Source: Bacillus xiapuensis (GTDB lineage: Bacteria > Bacillota > Bacilli > Bacillales > Domibacillaceae). From it: a stretch of DNA of 64,000 nt. The stretch's first letter is position 1. Each line of letters begins with the position of its first letter. Position numbers and translations under genes: made by a program. Location: contig NZ_KZ454940.1 in the NCBI RefSeq assembly GCF_002797355.1, positions 824,990 through 888,989 of the forward strand, in the 5' to 3' direction. Positions 34,021 through 46,777 of this stretch are shown here, one piece after another. A model generated the notes under the pieces. That model had not been told where the DNA came from. It saw only the letters and a list, made by a program, of their open reading frames with translations, and did no database searches.

Positions 34021-34362
34021 ATGGAAGCAAAAGCTGTCGTTAGAACAGTTCGTATTGCTCCTCGTAAGGCACGTTTAGTCATTGACTTGATTCGAGGTAA
34101 GCAAGTGGGAGAAGCTGTAGCTATCTTGCGCCATACGCCGAAAGCTGCATCTCCAATCATTGAAAAACTATTAAAATCTGCCGTTGCCAACGCAGAGCAC
34201 AACTATGACATGGACGTTAACAACCTTGTGATTAAGCAAGCATTCGTTAATGAAGGTCCGACATTAAAACGTTTCCGTCCGCGTGCAATGGGACGCGCAA
34301 GCCAAATTAATAAACGCACAAGCCACATCACAGTTGTGGTATCAGAAAAGAAGGAGGGATAA
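34021..34362 (+). CDS. rplV: 50S ribosomal protein L22
   Basis: A 113-aa protein with a beta-hairpin lining the exit tunnel ([20 protein letters not shown]). No insertion or deletion of the macrolide-resistance type is visible in that loop. Starts 18 bp after rpsS. Confidence 0.97.
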   Translation: MEAKAVVRTVRIAPRKARLVIDLIRGKQVGEAVAILRHTPKAASPIIEKLLKSAVANAEHNYDMDVNNLVIKQAFVNEGPTLKRFRPRAMGRASQINKRTSHITVVVSEKKEG

Positions 34363-34365
34363 TTC

Positions 34366-35022
34366 GTGGGTCAAAAAGTACATCCTCATGGTTTACGTGT
34401 AGGTATTATTCGTGACTGGGATTCAAAATGGTACGCTGAAAAAGATTATGCAGATCTTTTACATGAAGACCTTAAAGTGCGCGGGTATATCGAAGAACGT
34501 TTAAAAGACGCTTCAGTATCTCGTGTTGAAATTGAACGTGCTGCTAATCGAATCAATATTACTGTTCATACAGCGAAGCCTGGTATGGTTATCGGTAAAG
34601 GTGGTTCAGAGGTAGAAGCACTTCGCAAATCTTTAAACCAATTAACAAACAAGCGAGTTCATATTAACATCGTTGAAGTCAAAAGAGCGGACCTAGACGC
34701 TAAGCTAGTAGCAGAAAACATTGCCCGTCAATTGGAAAATCGTGTATCTTTCCGCCGCGCGCAAAAACAAGCGATTCAGCGCACAATTCGCGCAGGTGCG
34801 AAAGGTGTCAAAACAATGGTTTCTGGCCGTCTTGGTGGAGCAGATATCGCCCGCGCTGAACACTATAGTGAAGGAACAGTTCCACTTCATACGCTTCGTG
34901 CAGACATCGACTATGCACATGTTGAAGCAGACACCACTTACGGTAAGCTTGGTGTAAAAGTATGGATTTACCGTGGAGAAGTCCTTCCTGCAAAGAAGAA
35001 GTCTGAGGAAGGAGGAAAATAA
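34366..35022 (+). CDS. rpsC: 30S ribosomal protein S3
   Basis: A 218-aa mRNA-entry protein. [21 protein letters not shown]-terminus, KH motif [10 protein letters not shown], and [10 protein letters not shown]. Starts with GTG after AAGGAGGGAT, 3 bp after the rplV stop. Confidence 0.97.
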   Translation: MGQKVHPHGLRVGIIRDWDSKWYAEKDYADLLHEDLKVRGYIEERLKDASVSRVEIERAANRINITVHTAKPGMVIGKGGSEVEALRKSLNQLTNKRVHINIVEVKRADLDAKLVAENIARQLENRVSFRRAQKQAIQRTIRAGAKGVKTMVSGRLGGADIARAEHYSEGTVPLHTLRADIDYAHVEADTTYGKLGVKVWIYRGEVLPAKKKSEEGGK

Positions 35023-35024
35023 TC

Positions 35025-35652
<628 letters not shown>

Positions 35653-35673
35653 TAGAGAGGAGGTTTGCACACA

Positions 35674-35937
35674 ATGAGTGAACGTAACCAGCGCAAAGTT
35701 TATACTGGACGCGTTGTATCTGACAAAATGGATAAGACGGTAACCGTTCTAGTTGAAACTTACAAGAAGCACTCACTTTACGGCAAACGCGTTAAGTACT
35801 CTAAAAAATTCAAAGCTCATGATGAGTTGAATGAAGCAAAAATCGGCGATGTAGTTCGCATTATGGAAACTCGCCCGCTTTCTGCTACGAAACGCTTCCG
35901 TCTTGTTGAAGTCGTTGAAAAAGCAGTTATTATTTAA
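35674..35937 (+). CDS. rpsQ: 30S ribosomal protein S17
   Basis: An 87-aa primary rRNA-binding protein with OB fold: [19 protein letters not shown] and [25 protein letters not shown] and family N-termini favour ATG 35674 over the in-frame 35665. Confidence 0.96.
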   Translation: MSERNQRKVYTGRVVSDKMDKTVTVLVETYKKHSLYGKRVKYSKKFKAHDELNEAKIGDVVRIMETRPLSATKRFRLVEVVEKAVII

Positions 35938-35983
35938 TCTATAATTGTTCGGATAGATGCTCATCCGAAGGGAGGTAACATAA

Positions 35984-36352
<369 letters not shown>

Positions 36353-36398
36353 TAAAGTGCAATGTTATCAACTTGGCCATTCAAGGAGGTGCGATAAA

Positions 36399-36710
36399 AT
36401 GAATGTAAAAAAAGGCGATAAAGTAATGGTCATCACGGGCAAAGACAAAGGAAAGACTGGCATTGTACTCGCTGCTTTCCCTAAAAAAGACCGTGTGCTT
36501 GTTGAAGGAATCAACATCGTGAAAAAACACGCGAAGCCTTCACAAGTAAATCCGCAAGGCGGAATTATTAGCCAAGAGGCACCTATTCACGCTTCAAACG
36601 TCATGCTGTTAGATCCTAAATCTAATGAACCTACTCGCGTAGGCTACAAAGTAGTTGACGGCAAAAAAGTGCGTGTCGCAAAAAAATCCGGTGAAACTTT
36701 AGATAAATAA
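36399..36710 (+). CDS. rplX: 50S ribosomal protein L24
   Basis: A 103-aa assembly initiator with an N-terminal KOW motif ([18 protein letters not shown]). An in-frame upstream start at 36357 is not family-like; AAGGAGGTG before 36399 decides. Confidence 0.96.
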   Translation: MNVKKGDKVMVITGKDKGKTGIVLAAFPKKDRVLVEGINIVKKHAKPSQVNPQGGIISQEAPIHASNVMLLDPKSNEPTRVGYKVVDGKKVRVAKKSGETLDK

Positions 36711-36740
36711 TAAGTCAGTTAATGAAGGGAGGTATTCTTT

Positions 36741-37280
36741 ATGAACCGCCTTAAAGCAAAGTATATTGAAGAAATTACACCTGCTTTAATGAATAAATTC
36801 AGTTACGATTCTGTAATGCAAGTACCGAAAGTTGAAAAAATCGTAGTTAATATGGGAATTGGTGATGCTGTTCAAAACGCAAAAGTGCTTGACACAGCTG
36901 TTGAAGAACTAGCATTGATCACTGGTCAAAAACCGCTTATCACTCGCGCGAAGAACTCAATCGCAGGCTTCCGCCTACGTGAAGGGATGCCGATTGGAGC
37001 GAAAGTTACATTACGCGGTGAGCGTATGTACGAATTCCTGGATAAATTAATCTCTGTATCACTTCCACGTGTGCGCGATTTCCAAGGCATTTCCAAAAAG
37101 TCATTTGACGGACGCGGAAACTACACACTTGGCGTGAAGGAACAATTAATCTTCCCTGAGATTGATTACGATAAAGTAAGCAAAGTACGCGGTATGGATA
37201 TCGTAATTGTAACAACTGCAAAAAGCGATGAAGAAGCTCGCGAATTGTTAACTCAAATTGGAATGCCATTCCAAAAGTAA
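36741..37280 (+). CDS. rplE: 50S ribosomal protein L5
   Basis: A 179-aa 5S rRNA-binding protein. [33 protein letters not shown] and [18 protein letters not shown] are signatures. GGGAGGTATT precedes the ATG. Confidence 0.97.
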   Translation: MNRLKAKYIEEITPALMNKFSYDSVMQVPKVEKIVVNMGIGDAVQNAKVLDTAVEELALITGQKPLITRAKNSIAGFRLREGMPIGAKVTLRGERMYEFLDKLISVSLPRVRDFQGISKKSFDGRGNYTLGVKEQLIFPEIDYDKVSKVRGMDIVIVTTAKSDEEARELLTQIGMPFQK

Positions 37281-37289
37281 TCGCTATAA

Positions 37290-37490
<201 letters not shown>

Positions 37491-37519
37491 TACCCCGACT
37501 TGGGAAGGAGGTAAATAAT

Positions 37520-37918
37520 ATGGTTATGACAGATCCAATTGCAGATTTGCTTACGCGCATTCGCAATGCGAATATGGTGCGTCACGAGAAGTTAGAAGTG
37601 CCTGCTTCTAACATCAAAAAAGAAATCGCAGAAATTCTGAAACGTGAAGGTTTCGTGCGTGATGTAGAATTCATTGAAGATAACAAGCAAGGTATGATCC
37701 GTATCTTCTTGAAATACGGACCGAATAACGAGCGCGTTATCACTGGATTGAAACGCATCAGCAAACCGGGCTTGCGCGTATATGCAAAAGCTGACGAAGT
37801 GCCGAAAGTGCTTAACGGTTTAGGAATTGCTTTAGTCTCAACATCTAACGGTGTCTTAACAGATAAAGAAGCTCGCGCTAAAAAAGTGGGCGGAGAAGTA
37901 TTAGCATACGTTTGGTAA
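37520..37918 (+). CDS. rpsH: 30S ribosomal protein S8
   Basis: A 132-aa central-domain rRNA-binding protein. [16 protein letters not shown]-terminus and C-terminal [20 protein letters not shown] are diagnostic. In E. coli S8 represses the spc operon; whether this applies here is not visible. Confidence 0.97.
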   Translation: MVMTDPIADLLTRIRNANMVRHEKLEVPASNIKKEIAEILKREGFVRDVEFIEDNKQGMIRIFLKYGPNNERVITGLKRISKPGLRVYAKADEVPKVLNGLGIALVSTSNGVLTDKEARAKKVGGEVLAYVW

Positions 37919-37948
37919 TATTTTCTGAATGAATGGAGGTGCAACAGA

Positions 37949-38485
37949 ATGTCTCGCGTAGGAAAAAAACCTATTGAGCTACCTGAAGGCGTAACAGTAA
38001 CAAAAGACAATAACACTGTCACTGTGAAAGGTCCTAAAGGAGAACTTACTCGTACGTTTAGTAAAGAAATGACCATTGAAATCGAAGGCAACGTGATCAA
38101 CGTATCCCGCCCTTCTGATTCCAAAGCACACCGTACTATCCATGGTACAACGCGTGCGTTATTAGCAAACATGGTGGAAGGTGTATCGAAAGGCTTCGAA
38201 AAATCACTTGAACTGATCGGTGTCGGTTACCGTGCCCAGAAACAAGGCAAAAAGCTTGTTTTGAATGTAGGTTACTCTCATCCAGTTGAAATGGTGCCTG
38301 AAGAAGGCGTAGAAGTGGAAGTGCCTTCTAACACGAAAGTAGTCGTGAAAGGCGTGAGCAAAGAGCGCGTAGGTGCTTTTGCTGCCAACATCCGTGACGT
38401 TCGTCCGCCAGAGCCGTATAAAGGCAAAGGAATTCGCTATGAAGGCGAATATGTGCGTCGCAAAGAAGGTAAAACAGGTAAATAA
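37949..38485 (+). CDS. rplF: 50S ribosomal protein L6
   Basis: A 178-aa protein of two related domains near the GTPase centre. [15 protein letters not shown] and C-terminal [20 protein letters not shown] are signatures. GGAGGTGC precedes the ATG. Confidence 0.97.
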   Translation: MSRVGKKPIELPEGVTVTKDNNTVTVKGPKGELTRTFSKEMTIEIEGNVINVSRPSDSKAHRTIHGTTRALLANMVEGVSKGFEKSLELIGVGYRAQKQGKKLVLNVGYSHPVEMVPEEGVEVEVPSNTKVVVKGVSKERVGAFAANIRDVRPPEPYKGKGIRYEGEYVRRKEGKTGK

Positions 38486-38517
38486 TGTCGCTTAGGTAAA
38501 CGAAAGGAGTGACCACG

Positions 38518-38880
38518 ATGATTACTAAGCCGGATAAAAACAAAACACGTAAAAAGAGACATGCTCGTGTACGTGCGAAAATTAGCGGTACAGAGTCTCG
38601 TCCGCGTTTAAATATTTTCCGTTCAAACAAACATCTTTATGCTCAAGTGATTGATGATATGAACGGTGTAACTCTTGTTAGTGCTTCTACAATTGAAAAA
38701 GACCTTGGTCTAGACATAACTGGCAATTCTGAAGCTGCTGCTAAAGTCGGCGAATTAGTTGCTAAACGCGCTAGCGAAAAAGGAATTAAATCCGTAGTAT
38801 TTGACCGCGGAGGTTACCTATACCATGGCCGCGTTAAAGCATTGGCTGATGCAGCGCGCGAAAATGGATTGGAATTCTAA
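38518..38880 (+). CDS. rplR: 50S ribosomal protein L18
   Basis: A 120-aa 5S rRNA-binding protein. [20 protein letters not shown] and [20 protein letters not shown] are diagnostic. Starts at ATG 38518 after AAAGGAGTG, preferred to the in-frame 38509 from family alignment. Confidence 0.96.
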   Translation: MITKPDKNKTRKKRHARVRAKISGTESRPRLNIFRSNKHLYAQVIDDMNGVTLVSASTIEKDLGLDITGNSEAAAKVGELVAKRASEKGIKSVVFDRGGYLYHGRVKALADAARENGLEF

Positions 38881-38900
38881 TAAAAAGGAGGGACATATTA

Positions 38901-39401
38901 ATGCGTCGCATTGATCCAAATAAACTTGAACTTGAAGAACGCGTAGTTACGGTCAATCGTGTTGCAAAGGTAGTAAAGGGTGGTCGTCGTTTCCGCTTTA
39001 CTGCGCTAGTGGTTGTCGGTGACAAAAACGGACACGTTGGATTCGGAACTGGTAAAGCGCAAGAGGTACCAGATGCTATCCGCAAAGCTATTGAAGATGC
39101 TAAGAAAAACCTAGTAACAGTTCCTATGGTTGGAACTACATTGCCTCATGAAGTCATCGGCCGCTTTGGTGCTGGTGAGATTCTTTTGAAACCTGCTTCT
39201 GAAGGTACTGGAGTGATCGCTGGCGGTCCTGTTCGTGCGGTACTTGAACTTGCCGGAGTTGGAGATATCCTTTCTAAATCCTTAGGATCCAACACTCCAA
39301 TTAATATGGTACGTGCTACAATCGATGGAATTAAGCAACTGAAAAGCGCGGAACATGTTGCTAAATTGCGTGGAAAATCAGTCGAAGAACTGTTAGGATA
39401 A
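38901..39401 (+). CDS. rpsE: 30S ribosomal protein S5
   Basis: A 166-aa fidelity protein. [20 protein letters not shown] with the spectinomycin-associated loop appears wild type. [13 protein letters not shown] follows. AAGGAGGG precedes the ATG. Confidence 0.97.
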   Translation: MRRIDPNKLELEERVVTVNRVAKVVKGGRRFRFTALVVVGDKNGHVGFGTGKAQEVPDAIRKAIEDAKKNLVTVPMVGTTLPHEVIGRFGAGEILLKPASEGTGVIAGGPVRAVLELAGVGDILSKSLGSNTPINMVRATIDGIKQLKSAEHVAKLRGKSVEELLG

Positions 39402-39414
39402 GGAGGGAATTACA

Positions 39415-39597
39415 ATGGCTGGAAAATTATCAATAACCCTCACTCGTAGCTTGATCGGTCGTCCGAAAGATCAACGTGAAACAGTTAAAGCTCTTGGTCT
39501 TCGTAAAATGCATCAAACTGTAGAACAGCAAGACAATGCCGCAATTCGGGGCATGATCAACAAAGTCTCACATTTAGTGGCAGTTAAAGAAATTTAA
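39415..39597 (+). CDS. rpmD: 50S ribosomal protein L30
   Basis: A 60-aa protein of the bacterial short L30 type: [20 protein letters not shown] and [22 protein letters not shown] precedes the ATG, 13 bp after rpsE. Confidence 0.96.
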   Translation: MAGKLSITLTRSLIGRPKDQRETVKALGLRKMHQTVEQQDNAAIRGMINKVSHLVAVKEI

Positions 39598-39629
39598 TCA
39601 TTAAATTGCGAATAAGGAGGTGCACGGAC

Positions 39630-40070
39630 ATGAAACTTCATGAATTAAAACCTGCTGAAGGTTCACGAAAAGAACGTAATCGTGTAGGTCGCGGTCCTGG
39701 TTCAGGTAACGGTAAAACTGCTGGTAAAGGCCATAAAGGCCAAAAAGCCCGTTCAGGCGGTGGTGTTCGTTTAGGCTTTGAGGGTGGTCAAACACCTTTA
39801 TTCAGACGTTTGCCAAAACGCGGTTTCACCAATATCAACAGAAAAGAATATGCGATCGTTAACCTTGATTCATTAAATCGCTTCGAAGAAGGAACAGAAG
39901 TAACACCTGAACTTCTTATCGAAACGGGCGTAGTCAGCAGCGAAAAAGCAGGAATCAAGATTCTTGCTAAAGGCAACGTAGAGAAAAAATTGACTGTAAA
40001 AGCTCATAAATTCTCTGCTGCTGCGAAAGATGCTATTGAAGCTGCCGGCGGTAAGACTGAGGTGATTTAA
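39630..40070 (+). CDS. rplO: 50S ribosomal protein L15
   Basis: A 146-aa assembly protein with the Gly-rich N-terminal extension ([20 protein letters not shown]). AAGGAGGTG places the start at ATG 39630; the in-frame 39606 lies upstream of it. The stop overlaps secY start by one base. Confidence 0.96.
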   Translation: MKLHELKPAEGSRKERNRVGRGPGSGNGKTAGKGHKGQKARSGGGVRLGFEGGQTPLFRRLPKRGFTNINRKEYAIVNLDSLNRFEEGTEVTPELLIETGVVSSEKAGIKILAKGNVEKKLTVKAHKFSAAAKDAIEAAGGKTEVI

Positions 40071-41371
40071 TGTTTCGCACAATCTCCAATTTTATGCGCG
40101 TGGGTGATATAAGAAGAAAAATTATATTCACCCTTCTTATGTTAATTGTTTTCCGGATCGGCACGTTTATCCCTGTTCCCAATGTAAATGCTGAAGTATT
40201 GAAAATGCAGGAACAGGCTGGTTTGATCGGGTTCCTCAATACGTTTGGAGGGGGTGCGCTTCAAAACTTCTCCATTCTTGCGATGGGAATTATGCCTTAT
40301 ATCACGGCTTCCATCATCGTGCAGCTGCTTCAAATGGACGTTGTTCCAAAGTTTACGGAATGGTCGAAGCAGGGAGAAGTTGGCCGGCGCAAACTCACCC
40401 AGTTTACTAGATACTTCACCATCGTTCTTGGATTTATCCAAGCGCTGGGAATGTCTTACGGGTTCAACCGGTTATATGGCGGAATGCTAGTGGAGAATAA
40501 CAGCTTTGCTTCTTACCTCCTCATAGCGTTAGTGCTAACAGCCGGAACAGCATTTTTAATGTGGCTAGGTGAGCTCATCACAGCTAAAGGTGTAGGAAAT
40601 GGTATTTCCGTTATCATCTTTGCCGGAATCGTTGCGGCCATCCCGAGTGCTGTTAACCAAATTTATGCACAGCAAATTCAAGGTGCCGGGGATCAGCTTT
40701 TCTTGCGAATTGTGATTTTGGCCCTTATTGTATTAGCCGTACTGGCTGTTACCGTTGGAGTTATTTTTGTGCAGCAGGCGCTGCGGAAAATACCGATTCA
40801 ATACGCTAAGCGAATGACAGAAAACGGCGGCATCGGCGCGCCGGGCGCCCAAGCAACTCATTTGCCGTTAAAGGTAAACGCTGCTGGGGTTATTCCTGTC
40901 ATCTTTGCGGTCGCGTTTTTGATCACGCCTCAGACGATTGCTTCGTTCTTTGGCTCTAATGATGTAACAACGACGATTCAAAACATTTTTAACTATGAAA
41001 AACCAGTTGGAATGGTTATCTATGTGGCATTGATCGTTGCCTTTACTTATTTCTACGCATTCATTCAAGTGAATCCGGAACAACTGGCGGATAATTTGAA
41101 GAAACAAGGTGGATACATTCCGGGCATCCGTCCTGGAAAGAGCACGCAAGATTATTTAACAAGCGTTTTATACCGTTTAACATTTGTTGGTGCAATATTC
41201 TTGTCTGTCATCTCAGTTCTGCCTGTATTCTTTATAAAGTTTGCAGGTCTTCCACCAGCTGCACAGATTGGCGGCACAAGCCTACTAATCGTAGTTGGGG
41301 TTGCATTGGAAACGATGAAACAACTGGAAGCACAACTTGTCAAACGTCATTATAAGGGCTTTATCAAGTAG
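40070..41371 (+). CDS. secY: Preprotein translocase subunit SecY
   Basis: The 433-aa protein-conducting channel with ten predicted transmembrane helices. FGGGALQNFSILAMGIMPYI contains the plug/TM2 region; ITASIIVQLLQMDVVPKF follows; the cytoplasmic C5 loop is RPGKSTQDYL. Translationally coupled to rplO. Partner secE lies at 14020. Confidence 0.97.
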   Translation: MFRTISNFMRVGDIRRKIIFTLLMLIVFRIGTFIPVPNVNAEVLKMQEQAGLIGFLNTFGGGALQNFSILAMGIMPYITASIIVQLLQMDVVPKFTEWSKQGEVGRRKLTQFTRYFTIVLGFIQALGMSYGFNRLYGGMLVENNSFASYLLIALVLTAGTAFLMWLGELITAKGVGNGISVIIFAGIVAAIPSAVNQIYAQQIQGAGDQLFLRIVILALIVLAVLAVTVGVIFVQQALRKIPIQYAKRMTENGGIGAPGAQATHLPLKVNAAGVIPVIFAVAFLITPQTIASFFGSNDVTTTIQNIFNYEKPVGMVIYVALIVAFTYFYAFIQVNPEQLADNLKKQGGYIPGIRPGKSTQDYLTSVLYRLTFVGAIFLSVISVLPVFFIKFAGLPPAAQIGGTSLLIVVGVALETMKQLEAQLVKRHYKGFIK

Positions 41372-41417
41372 AGAATAAGCTGCTGCAAATCTCTAATCAG
41401 ACTGAGGGGGAATATAA

Positions 41418-42068
<651 letters not shown>

Positions 42069-42815
42069 ATGATCATTTGCAAAACCCCTCGAGAGATAGA
42101 GATTATGAAGGAAGCAGGACGAATTGTCGCGTTGACTCATCAGGAATTGCAAAAGCATATCTCTCCCGGTATAACAACGAAAGAGTTGGATAATATTGCG
42201 GACAAATTTATCAGACAGCATGATGCAATTCCTTCTTTTAAAGGGTATAATGGTTTTCGTGGCAGCATTTGTACTTCTGTCAATGAAGAACTTGTCCATG
42301 GAATACCAGGAGACCGTGTGTTAAAAGAAGGGGACATCATCAGTTTAGATATCGGTGCTAATTATCGAGGCTATCATGGTGATTCTGCCTGGACATATCC
42401 TGTTGGACTAATAGCACCTGAGACACAAAAGCTATTAGAGGTAACAGAAAAGTCGCTTTTTACCGGTTTACAAGAAGCGAAGCCAGGCAAACGTCTTTCA
42501 AACATCTCCCATGCGATTCAAACATATGTTGAATCTTATGGCTTTTCAATTGTGCGTGAGTATGTAGGACACGGCGTTGGTCAAAACTTGCATGAGGATC
42601 CGCAAATCCCTCATTATGGTCCGCCTGGAAAAGGTCCAAAGCTCAAACCTGGAATGGTGCTTGCAATCGAACCGATGGTGAATGCTGGAAGCCGTTATGT
42701 CAAAACTCTTGAGGATAACTGGACAGTCGTCACTCAAGACGGGAAAATGTGTGCGCACTTTGAACACACAATTGCGATGACCGACACAGGTTTTGAGATA
42801 TTAACTAAAGCTTAA
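42069..42815 (+). CDS. map: Methionine aminopeptidase type I
   Basis: Removes N-terminal Met. The 248-aa protein has the metal ligands in [17 protein letters not shown] (two Asp), [12 protein letters not shown] (His), AIEPMV (Glu) and HFEHTIAMT (Glu). Starts immediately after adk. In B. subtilis a KOW protein gene (ybzG) follows; none is present here. Confidence 0.97.
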   Translation: MIICKTPREIEIMKEAGRIVALTHQELQKHISPGITTKELDNIADKFIRQHDAIPSFKGYNGFRGSICTSVNEELVHGIPGDRVLKEGDIISLDIGANYRGYHGDSAWTYPVGLIAPETQKLLEVTEKSLFTGLQEAKPGKRLSNISHAIQTYVESYGFSIVREYVGHGVGQNLHEDPQIPHYGPPGKGPKLKPGMVLAIEPMVNAGSRYVKTLEDNWTVVTQDGKMCAHFEHTIAMTDTGFEILTKA

Positions 42816-42930
42816 AAAGCATAGATGCTTCTCCAGAAGTTGGTTCAAGTCTAATAAAGACCAGGCCCGCAAAGCAGTGAAGTGGATAATGAGCGGCGTT
42901 CTGTATGAAAAGAGAAGGGAGAATAAATTC

Positions 42931-43300
<370 letters not shown>

Positions 43301-43324
43301 TTTTAAAGGGAGGTGCACATATCT

Positions 43325-43690
43325 ATGGCACGTGTAGCAGGTGTTGATATTCCACGCGATAAGCGTGTAGTTATCTCATTAACTTACATCTATGGTATCG
43401 GCAGATCAACTGCTGAAAAAATTCTAGCGGAAGCTGGTGTTTCTCAAGACACTCGCGTACGCGACCTTACGGAAGACGAACTAACAAAAATTCGTGAGAT
43501 CATTGACCAATTGAAGGTAGAGGGTGACCTTCGCCGTGAAATCTCACTGAACATCAAGCGTCTAATGGAAATCGGTTCATACCGTGGAATCCGTCATCGT
43601 CGCGGCTTGCCAGTTCGCGGACAAAATACGAAGAACAACGCTCGTACTCGTAAAGGTCCTCGTAAAACGGTAGCTAACAAGAAAAAATAA
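43325..43690 (+). CDS. rpsM: 30S ribosomal protein S13
   Basis: A 121-aa head protein contacting P-site tRNA and 50[21 protein letters not shown] and [19 protein letters not shown] are diagnostic. GGGAGGTGC and family N-termini set ATG 43325. Confidence 0.97.
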   Translation: MARVAGVDIPRDKRVVISLTYIYGIGRSTAEKILAEAGVSQDTRVRDLTEDELTKIREIIDQLKVEGDLRREISLNIKRLMEIGSYRGIRHRRGLPVRGQNTKNNARTRKGPRKTVANKKK

Positions 43691-43697
43691 TCGGTAA

Positions 43698-44105
<408 letters not shown>

Positions 44106-44273
44106 TTTTTCTGTATAATATTTATATCTCTGTCAATAATGGGATATATTAGAATGTTTCGTTCGTTACAGAAATAGTAAACCAGTTGTTGTGCACAATC
44201 GGGAACGCAAACATGGGGAATTTCGGTTGAACAGTTAACCGGGGTTTCGACGTATTGAAGGAGGTATAATTGA

Positions 44274-45218
44274 ATGATCGAAATTGAAAAACCAAAAATT
44301 GAAACGGTTGAGATCAGCGATGATGCCACTCATGGTAAATTCGTTGTAGAGCCACTTGAGCGTGGATATGGTACAACTTTGGGTAACTCCTTACGTCGTA
44401 TACTATTATCCTCACTCCCTGGTGCTGCAGTCACATCTATTCAGATTGACGGCGTGCTGCATGAGTTCTCAACAATTGAAGGCGTCGTAGAAGATGTTAC
44501 AACAATCATCTTGAATCTTAAGAAACTAGCGTTGAAAATCTACTCTGAAGAGGAGAAGACGCTAGAGATTGATGTGCAAGGAAACGGCGTAGTGACAGCT
44601 GCAGATATTACTCATGATAGTGATGTAGAAATCCTTAATCCGGATTTGCATATTGCCACTCTAGGCGATAAAGCGCATCTTCGCATGCGGCTGACAGCTC
44701 AGCGCGGAAGAGGCTACACTCCAGCTGATCAAAACAAAAAGGAAGACCATCCAATTGGTGTGATTCCGATCGACTCCATCTACACTCCAGTTGCCCGTGT
44801 AAACTATCAAGTCGAAAGCACTCGCGTGGGACAATTGACGAACTATGATAAATTATCATTGGATGTTTGGACGGATGGCAGCATCGGCCCGAAAGAAGCC
44901 ATTTCTTTAGGCGCCAAAATCTTGACTGAACACTTAAACATCTTCGTTGGCTTAACAGACGAGGCTCAAAACGCGGAGATTATGGTGGAAAAAGAAGAAG
45001 ACCAAAAAGAAAAGGTTCTTGAAATGACTATTGAAGAACTTGATCTTTCTGTCCGTTCTTATAACTGCTTAAAGCGTGCGGGTATTAATACTGTACAAGA
45101 ATTAGCGAACAAGAGCGAAGAAGACATGATGAAGGTCCGAAATCTTGGCCGTAAATCGCTTGAAGAAGTGAAATCTAAGTTGGATGAGCTTGGTTTAGGG
45201 TTGAGAAAAGAAGATTGA
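44274..45218 (+). CDS. rpoA: DNA-directed RNA polymerase subunit alpha
   Basis: A 314-aa alpha subunit: N-terminal dimerisation domain ([20 protein letters not shown]) and C-terminal domain ([33 protein letters not shown]) that contacts UP elements. The 168-bp gap from rpsK contains the palindrome TTGTGCACAA (44189-44198) and a CGGTTGA/TTAACCG hairpin but no convincing promoter. GAAGGAGGTAT precedes the ATG. Confidence 0.97.
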   Translation: MIEIEKPKIETVEISDDATHGKFVVEPLERGYGTTLGNSLRRILLSSLPGAAVTSIQIDGVLHEFSTIEGVVEDVTTIILNLKKLALKIYSEEEKTLEIDVQGNGVVTAADITHDSDVEILNPDLHIATLGDKAHLRMRLTAQRGRGYTPADQNKKEDHPIGVIPIDSIYTPVARVNYQVESTRVGQLTNYDKLSLDVWTDGSIGPKEAISLGAKILTEHLNIFVGLTDEAQNAEIMVEKEEDQKEKVLEMTIEELDLSVRSYNCLKRAGINTVQELANKSEEDMMKVRNLGRKSLEEVKSKLDELGLGLRKED

Positions 45219-45259
45219 TAACAGAATAATAGACGAATTCAACAAAGGAGGGTATCTTC

Positions 45260-45655
45260 ATGGCTTACAGAAAGCTAGGACGTACAAGCGCTCAGCGCAA
45301 AGCGATGCTTCGTGATTTAGCGACTGACTTAATCATCAGCGAGCGCATTGAAACAACTGAAGCACGCGCGAAAGAGCTTCGCTCAGTTGTGGAAAAAATG
45401 ATTACACTTGGTAAACGCGGTGACTTACATGCTCGTCGTCAAGCTGCTGCTTTCCTTCGTAACGAAGTAGCATCAGTAGTGGAAATCGAAGGCGAGAACG
45501 GCAAAACGAAAGAAAAGCCTGTTTATGCACTGCAGAAGCTTTTCGCTGATGTCGCTCCGCGTTACAGCGAGCGCCAAGGCGGCTATACGCGCATCATGAA
45601 AATGGGTCCTCGTCGTGGTGACGGTGCACCAATGGTTATTATTGAGCTTGTTTAA
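45260..45655 (+). CDS. rplQ: 50S ribosomal protein L17
   Basis: A 131-aa tunnel-exit protein: [20 protein letters not shown] and [20 protein letters not shown]. It appears about 11 residues longer than the B. subtilis protein I recall, with an insertion around [16 protein letters not shown] (near residues 75-92). Last gene of the ribosomal super-operon. Confidence 0.96.
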   Translation: MAYRKLGRTSAQRKAMLRDLATDLIISERIETTEARAKELRSVVEKMITLGKRGDLHARRQAAAFLRNEVASVVEIEGENGKTKEKPVYALQKLFADVAPRYSERQGGYTRIMKMGPRRGDGAPMVIIELV

Positions 45656-45674
45656 TGGTCAATGAAACCACTAC

Positions 45675-45716
45675 AAGGGCAGATACTCCAGCTTAGCTAG
45701 AGTTTTGCCCTTTTTT
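45675..45716 (+). terminator. Terminator after rplQ
   Basis: AAGGGCA (45675-45681) pairs with TGCCCTT (45706-45712), with an inner ACTC/GAGT pairing, followed by TTTTTT. It ends the S10-spc-alpha cluster. Confidence 0.88.
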
Positions 45717-45790
45717 AACATTCGCTAAAGACTGAATAATGTGAAGCTTGAGCGTTACGATGAGCACTTAAGCTGACTCGTCTAGCTCAT

Positions 45791-45876
45791 GTACCCCTTC
45801 CACTCTTATTTAGATAAGAGGCCGATTAGATGGCAGGAAAGCAATTTTCTTTGGAAAGGGGTGCGGGCTTTTTTTA
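45791..45876 (+). promoter_or_regulatory. Structured leader/attenuator-like element before ecfA1
   Basis: GTACCCCTTCC (45791-45801) can pair with GGAAAGGGGTGC (45853-45864), enclosing an inner perfect hairpin CTCTTAT/ATAAGAG (about 45803-45820); a run of seven T follows at 45869-45875. The layout looks like a multi-helix leader ending in an intrinsic terminator, but it matches no riboswitch class I can name. Confidence 0.45.
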
Positions 45877-45937
45877 TTATGACAAGAATTTAGAGCAGAG
45901 CCGAGGAGAGTGCAGAATAGAGGAGAGGAGGAGGCAT

Positions 45938-46777
45938 ATGAAAGAACCGATTATTTCCATTAAGCATGTAGATTTCCGCTATCTGGAACAGAAGGATTAC
46001 GCTTTAAAGGATATTTCATTGGAGATATATTCTGGAGAATGGCTGGCCATCGTCGGTCATAACGGCTCTGGTAAGTCTACTTTGGCGAAGATGCTGAATG
46101 GTCTCCATTATCCCGAAAAAGGAGAAATTCACATCGCTGGTTTGCCTTTAAAAGAGGAGCATGTGTGGGAAATCCGCAAGCGGCTTGGAATGGTCTTTCA
46201 AAACCCTGATAATCAATTTGTCGGTACGACCGTGCAAGATGATGTGGCTTTTGGGTTAGAAAACAACGGCATCGCGCATGAGGTGATGACAGAAAGAGTG
46301 AAGGACTCCTTGCAGCGAGTCGGTATGCTGGATTTTCTGGATCAAGAGCCGCACCATCTGTCCGGCGGTCAAAAACAGCGAGTGGCCATTGCCAGTGTCA
46401 TTGCTTTGCAGCCTGATATTATTTTATTGGACGAAGCGACATCCATGCTGGATCCTCAAGGGCGGGAAGAAGTATTGGCAACGGTCCGGCAGCTGAAAGA
46501 AGAACAGCGCCTAACGGTTATTTCTATTACTCATGATTTAGAAGAGGCTGCGCGTGCTGATCGCATCATTGTGCTTAATCAGGGGTCTGTTTATACAGAA
46601 GGAACGCCTGAAGAGATTTTTCGCCTGAATGAAGAATTAGTTCAGCTCGGACTGGATGTGCCGTTTTCTGTACAAGTGAGCAACCGATTACGTTCGGAAG
46701 GATTTTTAATAAAGGAAAACCATTTAACAAATGAAGAGCTGGTGAGGGATTTATGGATATCGAACTTCAAGAAGTAG
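45938..46777 (+). CDS. ecfA1: ECF transporter ATP-binding protein EcfA1
   Basis: One of two ATPases of the shared energy-coupling module that powers vitamin and metal uptake with various S-components. The 279-aa protein has Walker A GHNGSGKST (about residues 39-47), Q-loop VFQNPDNQ, signature LSGGQKQR and Walker B ILLDEATSMLDP. GAGGAGGAGG places the start at ATG 45938; the upstream extension to 45830 runs through the leader structure. Overlaps ecfA2 by 25 bp. Confidence 0.95.
   Translation: MKEPIISIKHVDFRYLEQKDYALKDISLEIYSGEWLAIVGHNGSGKSTLAKMLNGLHYPEKGEIHIAGLPLKEEHVWEIRKRLGMVFQNPDNQFVGTTVQDDVAFGLENNGIAHEVMTERVKDSLQRVGMLDFLDQEPHHLSGGQKQRVAIASVIALQPDIILLDEATSMLDPQGREEVLATVRQLKEEQRLTVISITHDLEEAARADRIIVLNQGSVYTEGTPEEIFRLNEELVQLGLDVPFSVQVSNRLRSEGFLIKENHLTNEELVRDLWISNFKK

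Noticed and set aside
37582-38172. 196-codon minus-strand frame across rpsH and rplF
   Set aside because: Antisense to two ribosomal protein genes and the gap between them; no start signal and no family-like pattern.
42838-42849. TTGGTTCAAG between map and infA, similar to the integrase arm repeat
   Set aside because: Single copy without a partner or att core nearby; most likely chance.
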